NCBI GenBank assembly: GCA_003427395.1
Contig: BFEA01001009.1
Location: 59,491 to 110,087, forward strand
Length of the DNA stretch: 50,597 nucleotides
Reading direction: 5' to 3'
From: Chara braunii
Taxonomy: Eukaryota; Streptophyta; Charophyceae; Charales; Characeae
The notes under the pieces are model-generated. The model saw nothing but the letters and a program-made list of their open reading frames with translations, did not search any database and was not told where the DNA came from. Below are positions 32,037 through 43,269 of the stretch, in pieces. Position 1 is the stretch's first letter. Every line of letters starts with the position of its first letter. Position numbers and translations under genes: made by a program.

Positions 32037-32205
32037 GTTGACCGGGAGAGTTGACCAAGCGTTGACCGGACGTTGACTGGGGTTGACCAGGAGTTGACCG
32101 AAGGTGTTGATCGGCGTTGACCGGAGTTGACCGAGGGTTGACCGGGGGTTTACCGCAGCATTGACCGGCGTTGACCAAGCCGTTGATCACGAGTTTGACC
32201 AAGTT
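32037..32205. repeat. TTGACC (W-box core) minisatellite
   Basis: Twelve TTGAC cores, most as GTTGACCG or GTTGACCA, spaced 9-19 bp apart in the leader of family B. Three further units are mutated to TTGAT or TTTAC. TTGACC/T is the core bound by WRKY factors. Confidence 0.8.
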
Positions 32206-32797
32206 GGAGCCGGTATAATCTCGCCAAGCCTTCAACCTATCCCTCGCCCTATGGATGTGCACACACCCTGTGGTACTTGCTGAGTCCAGTCTGTCTGTCT
32301 CTTCTTTCTGCATCGAGTCTCTTCTGTCCAGGTGATAGTACTCTGTGGATGAAGGATAGGCCTTGTTGACCAAACCCCTGCCGGACTAAGTAGGGCTAAA
32401 GACTGTGTCTGACGACTCGACTGTCCCGAAGGCCTGACCCTCCCAAGGACCGGTACAGACCGGCGGGCTGCTCGGTGTGGCACGGTAGGCCCGAAAGGTT
32501 GAGTTGTGGGCTGCACAACAGGCAGTCTAAGTGTTGAGAGACCTGCTGATCGCGTCGTCCTGTCTGCGACGTTAAATAATTCCTGAGGAGTTACAGGGGA
32601 TCTCCTTAAACGTCTCCTGATCAGCAACAGGTCTAGTAGTGACAGCCATAGTGTAGGTCTAGGCTACAGACCCTAGTTGGCAGGATCCCTGTCCGGATTC
32701 TGTGAGTCTTTAGGTTGAGTCAGTAGGTTTGTCAGTCAGGGGTTAGAGTCTACGTGGTGAGGTTTGGAACCGTCAATCCGGTTGTGTACTTATCACC

Positions 32798-34711
32798 ATG
32801 GTTGAGACCCGTAGTGGGACGAGTACTAGCCCCTATACCGAGGAGCAACAAGAGAAGATGGCCGCCTTAGTGAGAGAGAATAGGGAGAGGAAAGAGCTTC
32901 TAAAGCAAGCGAAATTAAAAGCAATCGCAGAGGAGCAGGCGGCGAAGATGAAGAAGTTGGAAGAAGAGATGGAGAGAAGAAAAAGGTTGTCGAGGAAGAA
33001 GCAGCAGCAAAAGCAGAGGAGGAGAGAAAACGCAGAGAAGAAAAAGGGGAGAGCAATGGCACGAAGGAGGAGGAAGCGAAATTAGAGAAGAAGATTAGTG
33101 AGTGGATTGCTAATTTATGGTTGGGGGAAGACGAGGAGGCACAAATGTATGTGCCACAGGATGAGAGGGACGCGTCAGCCAGTGCGCTAGCAATAATCGA
33201 GGACCCCCTGGAACGGCAAGAAGCAGAGGAGGAGAAAAAGTTGGAGTGGAAACTGAGGATGAAGAGGGAAAAGAAGAGAAGGAGGGAGGAAGTTAATAGG
33301 TTGACCGCGGAGGTGGCAAAGGTGAGAGACTGCAGACGAGAGGTGCAGGCGCAGGCAAACCTTTCTGCCAAAATGGATAAGATGTTGGGGTACTTGGAAG
33401 TGTTGAGTGAGGCTTGGATGGAGGAGCGCCAAGCCAACTGGGGTCACGATGTGGCCCTGAGTGTCATGCGGTTAGGATTCCAGGATTTTGCGCTCGACAC
33501 AGTCACCCACGTTGGCGGCGAAGTTAGGTGGTTGAGAGAAAACGTGGGAAAGTTTTGTGAGGGTGCCATTGAGAGTGTCAAAGCAGTAGCCGCTGTCGAG
33601 AGTGAGGCCAGGCCTCACAAAGAGCCCGTCAAGCTTAAATTCCCAGATGCATACGGCGGGAAGAAGGAAGAGAATTTTGATAACTGGGAGGCGAGCGTCA
33701 ATAGTTACGTATACTTACAGCACATCTTGACTGAGGAACAAGTCCTCGTCGCCTTCCAGGCCCTCAAAGATGAAGCGGCCAGTTTTGCCAGATCCCTTGC
33801 GCGCAGCCGGTTGTGAAAACAACCTGGTTGCATATTCTAAGATCACCCCACTTCCTCAATTCTTCAAACTTCTGAGGGAGAGATTTGCTGACCCAACAAG
33901 AGGCGTGAGGGCCTCTGACAAATTATAGACCATCCACTCACGACAGTGGAGGAGTGCACGAGCACTCAAAGGTGTCATGGACGACTTGGTAGCCGTCCCA
34001 AACCATGGGGTCACTGAGCCCCAGTTGGTCCAGTTATTTTATCGTGTCATGCCAGAGCCCTTGAGAGGACATTTCTTTGATAAGTCTCAACAGACCGACA
34101 TCATATATGATGTGCTGAGTAGAGAGGTGGTCCTGTTTGAGTCGAAGTCCATGCCAGTTTCCACTTTCTGGCATAAGGACTTGGATAAGGGGAAGAAGTG
34201 GAAAGGTCGTACCATCTCTGGCCAAGTTAGGGCCAAGGATCACATGATCCTTACTTTAAAGGAAGGTGGTATAGACGAGGTCTCATATAGTCAGATCGAG
34301 TGGGGCCTCGAGGATGAGGACAATACCGTGGGGCAGGGGAGGTCCTATGCTGCTGTCGCGGTTGGAGGGAGACCGCAAGGTCGAGGAGGAGGCCAGGGCC
34401 AAAGAGGTCAGGCCATGGGAGGCCGAGGACCAGGCGCACAGGGGGTTGGTGGACAAGGGAACCGCCAAGTGGGAGGTAGGGGTCAAGGTCCTCCGCCAAA
34501 TTGTCAGGGTCCTTGTCGGTCCCCGCAACGACGAGGTGGAAGGCCATCTCAAGGAGGATGGCACCCAGGCTTGCCACACGGCAGGTCCTGGGAAGATTTG
34601 GGCTTGGACCAGCTCATATGGCAGGAACGCGTGGACTTGGGTCAGTGCGTGTTTTATGGTGACCCGGCCCGTGTAATTAAATTTTCTCCTAAGTATAGAC
34701 AGACCCGATGA
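32798..34711 (+). pseudogene. Family B gag, broken into three frames
   Basis: It starts MVETRSGTSTSPYTEEQQ at 32798. A long Lys/Glu/Arg coiled coil runs out of frame at 33085 and resumes in another phase to 33816 (EWKLRMKREKKRRREEVNRL). That part ends with the capsid-like block LKFPDAYGGKKEENFDNWEA and YVYLQHILTEEQVLVAFQAL. After another shift, LPQFFKLLRERFADPTRG and a TAG at about 33,927 lead into 33977-34711. That last part holds FYRVMPEPLRGHFFDKS and a Gly/Gln/Arg-rich C-terminus in place of a zinc knuckle. Gag would package the RNA, but this copy cannot do so. Confidence 0.8.
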
Positions 34712-36945
34712 GCTGCCCAGCAGTCAAAAGGCAGCCGCCAGTAGGGGTCGCAACTGCCCCTACTTCAAGGCCGTGTGGGGAAGCGAGCGCGCGCGTACAG
34801 GAAACTCCCAAACCACATGAGCCTATGGCAAAGGCTGCAGGCCAGTGCCTAACTAGCTCTCCAGAAACTGCTTGTGTTAGCGTCTCTCTAGGCACTTCCC
34901 TCACAGGCGTGGCAGAAGAGTTGAAGGAGAGAATGCCTGTCTGGGCCAAAATGAAGAAGGAGAGTAAGGGACAACTAATCTTAGTTGATGTAGAAGTTTT
35001 CAGGAGTAGAGTAGGGGCCCTTATAGATTCAGGGGCTACCCGTAGTTACAGTAGCCGAGGAGCGTTGAAAAAGCTAAGGCTAGGATTGAAAGTCCAAAAG
35101 TTGACAGACCCCATGGTCAGTGTCCGCGCAGACAACCGCACAATGCGAGTTGAGGACTAGGTAAAGGGAGTCCAGGCGTACTTTCGCCTAGAGAAAGATA
35201 GGAAGGTGGAGAAAGTTCTCCATTCCCCGACTCTCCTCGTACAGGATAATCTTCCTTTCGATATAGTTTTAGGAATGGATTGGGGAGAGGCAGCAGGGGC
35301 CACACTCCACTTGAGAGAGCACGAATGTAGGCTCCCTAGTCTGTCAGGCGAGGTTAAAACAACCCGTCTGTTCCATGTGTCAGGAGTAGACAACTCGCTG
35401 GCACATTGCTGTCTCAGTGTTCCCATGTTCGCGCGATTGGTGAAAAAGGAGCAGTTAGAGGATTTGGTCTTCGTAGTGTATGTGAGACCTGTCCCTAAGG
35501 CTAAGGAAGAGGTGAGTTCCACAGATCCCGCCATAGCCAAGCTACTGGAAGAGTTCAAAGACTTATTTGAGCCGCCGACAGGAGTAGTGTCGCGGCCGAT
35601 CCAGCGCAGGATAGACATAGAGCCTGGGAGTAGAACTCCTAAGGGAACAGTCTACAGAATGTCCCCTAGAGAGTTAGAGGAGTTGCGCAAGCAGTTAGAC
35701 TAATTCCTTGAGAAAGGTTGGATCAGGCCCAGTTCATCTCCTTTTCGAGCACCAGTTTTGTTTGTCCCCAAGAAGGAAGGAGAGTTGCGTATGTGCATAG
35801 ACTATAGGGGTTTGAATGCCATCACAGTGAAGAATGTTGAACCACTGCCCAGGATAGACGATCTCTTAGATCGGGTGCAGGGTTGCAAGTATTTGTCAAA
35901 GATAGATTTGAAGTCCGGTTATCATCAGATAGAGGTCCACCCTGATGACCAGTACAAGACTGCGTTCCGGACTAGATATGGGCATTATGAGTTCATAGTG
36001 ATGCCCTTTGGACTAACCAATGCGCCAACTACATTTCAGCGTTGCATGAATGCTCTGTTTAGACCTTGGTTAGATAGATTCGTCTTAGTTTATTTAGACG
36101 ACATCCTAGTGTTCAGTAGGACCCTCCAAGAACATCAGGGTCATTTGAGGCAAGTCTTGGAGAAGCTGGGAGAAGCTAACTTCAAGATTAACGCGAAGAA
36201 GTGCGAGTGGGTCAAGACACATGTACTGTACTTGGGCCACGTGTTAGACGGAGATGGCATTAAGCCAGAGGACAGCAAGATAGCGGCAATTCGAGACTGG
36301 CCGACGCCCTGCACGTTGACAGAGTTGCGGTCGTTCTTAGGCCTAGCTAACTACTATAGAAAGTTCGTAAGGAACTTCTTTACTATCGCCGCTCCCTGGC
36401 GCAGGTTGCTTAAGAAAGAGGCAATCTGGCAATGGGACAAAGATTGGACATCTGCGCTTAAGAGGTTAAAGCGCGCGTTAATAGAGTACCATGTCCTCAA
36501 AGTGGAAGATCCGTCTTTGCCATTTGTCATCACCACGGACGCAAGTCAATATGGTATAGGCGTCGTGTTGCGGCAAGACGACGACAATGGTTATAGACCC
36601 GTAGAGTTTATGTCAGCGAGGATGCCCTCGGAGAAGGTTGTTACCTCAACATACGAGAGGGAACTTTACGCTCTCAGGCAGGCTTTAGAGCACTGGAAGC
36701 ATTACCTGGTTGGGAGGCACTTCAAAGTGTAATCTGACCATGAAACTCTTAGATGGTTAAAGACCCAGGCCAAAATGACACCTAAATTGACTAGGTGGGC
36801 CGTTGAGATAGACCAGTATGACTTTGAGTTCAAACCGGTCAAAGGCAAGTACAATGTAGTTGCGGATGCTCTAAGTAGGAGATCCGACTACTTTGGAGCT
36901 ATAGTACACTATCTAGATATAGGGAAGGACCTGCAAGAAAAAGTT
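34708..36945 (+). pseudogene. Family B protease, reverse transcriptase and RNase H
   Basis: The protease has ALIDSGATRSYSS and FDIVLGMDW. The reverse transcriptase has [44 protein letters not shown] and an intact LVYLDDILVFS. RNase H keeps FVITTDASQYGIG and YERELYALRQALEHWKHYL. Stops interrupt at 35,158 (TAG), 35,701 (TAA) and about 36,730 (TAA), after which DHETLRWL and VVADALSRR continue in phase. The domains are better preserved than in family A, with three nonsense codons and no large deletion. Confidence 0.88.
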
Positions 36946-38094
36946 TGACATGCGTATGCGCAGGACCCTATCTATAGTGACCTCCTCAAGAGAGTTAAGG
37001 AGGCCCCAGAGACCGAACCAGACCACCGCACTACTGAGGGACTACTGTTTGAGAAGACTAATGTCGTAGACCGCCTGTGCATTCCCAACAGTGAGGAGAT
37101 GCGTAGCCTAATCCTAGGAGACTTCAGCCAATCTGATGCGTGCATATACTTGGCCAGGAATGAAAGCTGACTGCATAGAGTATGTTCGCAGATGCAAAGT
37201 TTGCCAGAGGAACAAGACCACTACGCGTGCCCCTCTAGGTCTTCTCTGACCCTTGCCCATCCCAGACCAACTGGAGATTCAGTCTCCATTGACTTCATGG
37301 ATGCCGGTGTCAAGAGTAGACACGGCAAGAGCCAAGTCATGATCATAGTTGATAGATTCAGTAAATATGCAGTTTTTGTTCCTTTGCCGGCAGAGGCACG
37401 TATGGAGTTAGTCATTTAGAAGTTTTTTTATCACTGGATTAGTCATCACGGGGTTTCGCTGTCTATAGTTAGTGATAGAGACACCAGATTCACGAGTCAG
37501 AACTGGCAGGAACTACTGAGAGTCTATGGGTCAAAGTTGTTGATGTCATCTGGCCGTCATCCACAGACTAACCGTCAGACAGAACAGATGAACAAGATCA
37601 TGCAGCAAGTTCTGCGCATGTATATTATACCCGATCAAGTCAATTGGGACGAGATGTTGCCCAAGGTAGCCAGCGCATACAATAACAGCGTGCATTTGTC
37701 TACCTGTTGCACTCCCAACGAGTTACACAAGTCCTTTAGACCCCGCAGACCGTTTGAAGGACTTATCCGGGATCATATTCACAGGCTACCACCCGGTACC
37801 AGAGAGTTTGCAATACAGCACGAGAAAGAGCTAGCAACTGTTGTTCAAAACCTTAGGAAGGCCCAACACCGGATGATAGAACAGGATAATAAGCACTGTC
37901 ACCCATCGCAGTTTCAGGTAGGCGACCTGGTCTGGGTCAAGTCTAAAGAGTTTGCACCTAAGGAGAACATCTCGCAGAAGTTACTGGCCTCGTACAGAGG
38001 ACCGTGGCCAGTTCTAGAGGTAAAGGGTGGAGAGGATGGGTCGTCCTACACAATAGAGATACTAGCGCACCTCCACACCTAACCCGTGTTTCAC
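36946..38094 (+). pseudogene. Family B integrase
   Basis: The HHCC finger has lost its His half. Sequence passes from LILGDFSQSDACIY straight to WPGMKADCIEYVRRCKVCQ, so about 25 residues are missing. A TGA at about 37,237 and a frameshift follow. The DDE core is intact: VSIDFMDAG, SIVSDRDTRF and GRHPQTNRQTEQMN. The C-terminal part (FQVGDLVWVKSKEF, KLLASYRGPWPVLEV) resembles the integrase SH3-like domain. The open pieces are 37192-37419 and 37537-38082. Confidence 0.85.
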
Positions 38095-38247
38095 ACATCA
38101 GAGTTGTTGCCGTGTGTCACGAGTTCAGAGTTTCCATCTAGACAGTCCATGATCCCTCTAGACATGGACGGAAGATATGACATTGCGGGTGAAGATGTAT
38201 TCAGAACAGGAGGTAGAGGTCGTGCATAGAAACAGTATAAGGTCCGG
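38095..38247 (+). pseudogene. Family B chromodomain start, cut by R insertion
   Basis: VFHTSELLPCV and YDIAGEDVFR precede a TAG, and then KQYKVR ends at the R junction. In chromodomains of this family YKVRW normally continues, so the break falls inside the domain. Confidence 0.65.
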
Positions 38248-38779
38248 TGTTGGGACTGGTGGGTCCCGAATAACTTCACATACTGAATATAGACGAATTG
38301 TGCACGACAGAGGAATCACGAGTGAGGAGGCAGGAGAGAGGAAAGGCAAAGGATTAGGCCACAGAAGGGAGTGATGCCCTGGGGTGAGGACCACAGGAGG
38401 AGAAAACCAACGACGACAAGAGAATAAGTGCAAGAGTAGGGGCACATAGAACATAGCATGAGGCCGGAAGGGTCATTGGAACTGAACAAGACTAAGGCCA
38501 AAGGACCCTTGAACCAGCAAACGCGGTACAGTAGCGACAAGAGAATGAGGAAGTCGAGAGACGAACGGCTCCGGAGGCCGTAGGGAGCCTAGAGAATAAG
38601 GACCTAACATGGGGGCCTCCCACGGGAGCCTCGGGTTGGAGGCCCCGTGACCAAAGGACCAGCGCGTGCAAAAGGTGCAAGAAAGACAAGGAAGAGGGGT
38701 CGTCGTGGGGCGGCAAAGCGCCCAAGGGACGTGGGACACCTCGGGGAAAGGCACCCGGGGTCACGTGGGACTAAGTAAA

Positions 38780-38895
38780 AATAATGGCATCCGAGGCAAA
38801 TTGTGCCGGGGACCGCAGACGGGACCAAGTGCTGGGGACCGCCGGTGGGACTAAGTGTCGGGGACCGCCGACAGGACGGATGGCGGGGACATGTG
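38780..38895. repeat. Short GGGGACCGCCG tandem repeats in R (also 45,630-45,720)
   Basis: Three to four copies of a 28-30 bp unit GGGGACCGCCGGTGGGACTA, differing in a few bases between R copies. Confidence 0.7.
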
Positions 38896-38953
38896 AAAGT
38901 CCCAAGAAGAAACGGCGGCACCGCGTGAGGGAAAATAATAAAGGCAAGGTGCG

Positions 38954-39014
38954 CCGTCAAGATCGACATCTTGACGGCCGAGAATATTAGTACCACTAGC
39001 ATAAGCAGTAGTGG
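38954..39014. repeat. Hairpin module 1 of R
   Basis: CCGTCAAGAT-CGAC-ATCTTGACGG (38954-38977, perfect 10-bp arms) is followed by ATATTAGTACCACTAGC and its near inverse. The same module is at 45784-45844 in the second R copy. Confidence 0.8.
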
Positions 39015-40419
39015 GAGCAAGCGGGAAGGCCAAAAGGAAAAGAAAAAGCAAAGACATATGAGATGGGAGGCAAAGGACCAATCCGAAAAATCTCGGACTG
39101 GCCTCCCCCAAGAAAATGGAATCAAGAGGGACTCCATGAAAAAAATAGGCCTCCGGGAGAAAATCGGAACATAAGGGTCTACCTCTTGGGAGGGATAGAG
39201 GAAAACGGAGACTCTCATGGGCATGGGAAGGCCACAAGTGCAGTCCGAGAAATAACGGATTGACCCTTGGGCATGGGAAGGGTCAAAACTAAGAGGACGA
39301 TCCTAGAAAAGGGCCTTAACGGCTAGTTGACACTTGGCATGCAAATGGGAGAAGAAAAAGAAAAAGGAAAAGAAAAAGAAAAAGAAAATGGGAAGTGAGA
39401 GAGGATGAGTGAGTTGGCCGTCAGTAGGGACTGCAACAGGTAGGGACTGGCAAGTCCTACTGTCCACAAGTGGAGGAAAAAGAAAAGAAAAGGAAAAGAA
39501 AAGAGAAAATAAAAGAAAAAGTCAAAAGGGTACTAACAGCAAAAAACGGTCACTTGGGGGGAGCAATAGTGACCAGATTCATTCTGACATATGTCGGTTA
39601 CAAAGTATCTTGATTTTCTCTTGAATTTGCAGAGAAAATCAAGAAAAATCAAACCCTCATGCAACCGAGATACAACGGATTGCATGAGGTAGGCCAAACA
39701 CATGTTTTAGGTGCACCGGGAGTCAAAATAGAGACCGGATGCACTTGGGAATTGACCGTTTTCTTTTCTTTCGGTTTGGGGCTAATTGTGGGGTAGTGGG
39801 GCAAGGAAAATGGCCCCTATTGCAGTCCGAGTTGCAACAGACTGCATGGGGAGGGCCAAACACATGTTTTAGGTTCGTCCGGAGCCAATATCGAGCCCGG
39901 ATACACCCGAAAATTGAACGCTTCATTTTCCTTTGGCATGGGGCACATTGTGGGGCTGTGGGACTAGGAAAATGGCCATGATTATTGTCCAAGAAATAAT
40001 GGACTGCATGAGGATGCCTAGGCTAAGGGAAATTGAGCCACAGCAAACCCAAAAGGCTAGAAAAAGGTAATTTCGGCATGGGGCAAATAAAGACGGCAAG
40101 TGGCAACCGTGAGATGAGATCTCATGGCCAAAAATAATCGACACACATGTGGCACTCACGGAAGAGATATTGGGACTGTCAGGGACAAGGGGAGTCTCAA
40201 ATAAAAATGGGACGCCGTCCGGAATGTTGTCGGGGACCAAGTGGGTCCAAATAATAAAAGTCGAAAAATGAGACGCGCGCCGGCGGCACAGCCGGCGGGG
40301 CAAAAAAAAAAAAAAAAAAAAAAAATGGGACTAATACGGGAAAAGTGGCAGGGAATTGAGGTGTCCCAAGGAAACAACCACAAGCTGATGAGGGGAGTGG
40401 TTGCGCGAGGCCAACAGCG

Positions 40420-40481
40420 CCGCCAAGATCGAAGATCTTGACGGTGAAAAATATTAGCACCACTAGTGCAAGTACTAGTGG
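40420..40481. repeat. Hairpin module 2 of R
   Basis: CAAGATC-GAA-GATCTTG (40424-40440) is followed by CCACTAGT at 40460-40467 and ACTAGTGG at 40474-40481. It is a diverged copy of module 1. Its counterpart in the second R copy lies near 48,160-48,225. Confidence 0.75.
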
Positions 40482-40634
40482 AGCCCAAACGGGAGGACTA
40501 TCAAGAAAAATAAAAGAGAAAACGGGAGCTAAAAGGACTGCCCAGCAGTCCGAGATATTTCGGACTAGCAAGGCATGTGAAAATACAGCTTCAAAAGGCC
40601 CAACATGAGAAAAAGGCTGACCATGGAAAATCGG

Positions 40635-40825
40635 AGCAAAAGGGGCTCAAATTCGGACAAACAGTGGTAAAATGGAGCCCCTTAGGAGCATGGGAGGGCC
40701 ATTTCTGAAGTCCGGGATGTAACGGCTAANAGCAAAAGGGGCTCAAATTCGGACAAACAGTGGTAAAATGGAGCCCCTTAGGAGCATGGGAGGGCCATTT
40801 CTGAAGTCCGGGATGTAACGGCTAA
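40635..40825. other. Assembly join: 95 bp repeated on both sides of one N
   Basis: 40635-40729 and 40731-40825 are identical with N at 40730. The second R copy has this sequence once (about 48,375-48,469). It is a contig-overlap artefact. Confidence 0.93.
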
Positions 40826-42154
40826 CAGTCGGCCATGAACCTGGCCATGAATGAGGTTCCAAGGTCTAGAAAAAGAGTGCACAGCTGTTTGACACTTGTC
40901 ACAACAAAAATAAAAGAAAAAGAAAAGAAAAAGGGGAAAAAATGGAGGGAGAATGAGACAAAACGGGAGAAAAGGGTGGAGGAGAACGTGCCGGCCCATT
41001 GGGACTGCTGCAGTAGGGACTGGCAGGTCCCAATGATGACCTCATCCCTCCTAGAAGGACGAAGGGCAGTCCAAATTGTTGAGATATGCAAGGGAGAAAT
41101 GACCGGTTTTCTTTTTGACCATGGATCTAAGATCAGATCTCATGGTGGAGAGAAAACAACCGTTTTTTGTGGGCCAGCTCAAAACGGCTAGCTCCGGAAT
41201 GAGGTGGCAACCCAAAACGGAAAGAAACAAAAGAGGGAAAAAGACAAAACTGTGCATTTGGCCCAAAAAGAGAGCCAGATGCACCAAAAATTGAGAAAAT
41301 GAACTTAGGGGCTTAAATTTGAAGCAAGGACCACCATGGGGTAGCTCGGAATAATGTTGGTCTTGGATCTCAGCCTGATCCAAGGCTGAAAATGTACCGC
41401 CATATGGAAAAATGCTCCGGCCTACCCAAGGGAGGCCGGAATCGAAAAAAAGTCGAGAAAATGGCCTACAAGGTCTTTTTCTCTCAAGTAGGTTGTCCTT
41501 TGGGCCTTGGACTCAAGGGGGCAACATTTTCCAAGTGGCATGAGGCTGAAAAGAGGCCTAAGGGGCAGTTCGAGTTGGTACCAACCACTCGGACTGCATG
41601 GACCCGACCAAAATGAGGCCTAGGTGCCTCCGGAGAGGCCTAGTGGTGAAAATTGGCCATGGGGGTACCTCGGTTCACCATGAGGCACATGGGGAGGCCC
41701 ATGGGCTAGCCAGACTGCTGGTTTCAGCCTACATAAGCTGGGAGTCCATTCCGGCATACTCCCATTAAAGCATGAGGAGTGCCCATGCTGCCCAAATGTG
41801 CCCATGAGAGCACCACACTCACTTGGAGTGAGGAGAGGGGAACCCATGCCAGTATGGGAGCTTAGAGGAGGCTAGGAGCTAGGAGAGGAGCTTTAAGAGG
41901 CTGGTGGTAGGGAGGTTGGCACTAGGGAGGTGATCCGCCATAGCCCCCAGGGTGTGAGGAGGAGAGAGGGACTAAAGGGAGTCTCATTAGCCCTCCTAGA
42001 GGGAAGGACTCCATAGTCATAGTAATAGGAGCTTGTGGCAATCTGGGAGGGAGTGAGAGAGAAGGAGGAGAAGGGCTTGAAGAAGAGGGAAGCCATAGCT
42101 AAGTGAGGAGAAGCTTCATCAAAGACTGGGTATCAACTTCAAGATCAAGGAGAG

Positions 42155-42160
42155 GTGAGT
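42155..42160 (+). promoter_or_regulatory. Conserved splice-donor-like site in the R leader
   Basis: AGGAGAG then GTGAGTGG, followed in both copies by a (TTC)n-rich tract that suits an intron start. The counterpart is at 49858. Suggestive only. Confidence 0.35.
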
Positions 42161-42173
42161 GGAGAGAACCATT

Positions 42174-42189
42174 TTCTTCTTCTTCTTCT

Positions 42190-42239
<50 letters not shown>

Positions 42240-42350
42240 TTCTTCTTCTTCTTCTTTTTCTCCTTCTTCTTCTTCTTCTTCTTCTTCTTCTTCTTCCTCT
42301 TCTCCTCTTCTTCCTCCTCTTCTTTTTCCCCTCTTCTCCTCTTCCTCTAT
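42174..42350. repeat. (TTC)n tract in first R copy
   Basis: TTC/TCC triplets with a few interruptions. Poly-Ser, poly-Leu and poly-Phe frames here are artefacts. Confidence 0.93.
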
Positions 42351-42419
42351 AGATATTTTCCAAAGATTATGACAGTTAGTAGAAGATTTTTTCAGTAGTT
42401 ATAGACTCTCCATTGTTCA

Positions 42420-43255
42420 TTTTTCTTGTCTAGTGTAAATTGCAACTTTCCCTTGTGTGTATGTGAGTCCAAAAGTGAGTTTCACTCACTTTCTCTCCAC
42501 TCTTTGCTTCGATCTTCACTTTGGTGTAAATCGTTAGTTCAATCTTGGTTAATATTAGGGTTTTTGTGATGTTGTGATCATGCATTGTCCATTTTTCTAG
42601 TCTAGTGTAAATCGCAACTTTCCCTTGCGTGTATGCGAGTCCAGAAGTGAGTTTCACTCACTTTCTCTCCACTCCTTGCTTCAATCTTCCCTATGGTGTA
42701 AATCGCTAGTTCAATATTGGTTCATTCGAGTGTTTTTGTGATGACGTGCTCTTGTATTGTCCGTTTTTCTAGTCTAATGTAAATCGCAACTTTCCCTTGT
42801 GTGTATATGAGTCCAAAAATGAGTTTCACTCACTTCCTCTCCACTCCTTGGTTCAATCTTCACTATGGTGTAAATCGCTAGTTCAATCTTGGTTCATTCT
42901 AGTGTTTTTGTGATGTTGTGCTCATGCATTGTCCATTTTTCTAGTCTAGTGTAAATGGCAACTTTCCCTTGAGTGTATGTGAGTCCAAAAGTAAGTTTCA
43001 CTCACTTTCTCTCCACTCCTTGCTTCAATCTTCACCTTGGTATAAATCGCTAGTTCAATTTTGGCTCATTCTAATGTTTTCGTGATCTTGTGCTCACACA
43101 TTGTTCATTTTTCTAGTCTGGTGTAAATCGCAACTTTCCCTTGTGTATGTGTGAGTCCAAAAGTGAGTTTTCACTCGCCTTCTCTCCACTCTTCGATTCA
43201 ATTTTCACTTTGGTGTGAATCGTTAGTTCAATCTTGGTTTCATTTTGGTGTACTT
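42420..43255. repeat. 172-bp tandem repeat, five units
   Basis: GCAACTTTCCC begins at 42442, 42614, 42786, 42958 and 43130, always exactly 172 bp apart. Each unit contains TTTTTCTAGTCTAGTGTAAA, GTGAGTTTCACTCACTTTCT and CTAGTTCAATCTTGGTTCA. Confidence 0.96.
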
Positions 43256-43269
43256 GTGAGGTTGAGTTC

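Larger units (their letters stand above)
31324..32797 (+). other. Family B untranslated leader
   Basis: No gene. It holds two GA tracts (31484-31611 with 45 N at 31502-31546, and 31691-31731), poly-A at about 31,911-31,938, repeated GCCATAGC words and the TTGACC minisatellite. Confidence 0.7.
30400..38247 (+). mobile_element. Family B chromovirus (Ty3/gypsy), 5' part, interrupted by element R
   Basis: Order is LTR, primer site, long leader, gag, protease-RT-RNase H, integrase, start of chromodomain. The right end is cut at 38,248 by an R-family LTR. The remaining chromodomain and 3' LTR should lie beyond the window. Confidence 0.85.

Noticed and set aside
32826-33437. 203-codon minus-strand Ser-rich frame
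   Set aside because: Antisense shadow of the Lys/Glu-rich family B gag coiled coil.
42103-42398. Poly-Ser, poly-Leu and poly-Phe proteins
   Set aside because: Translations of the (TTC)n tract.
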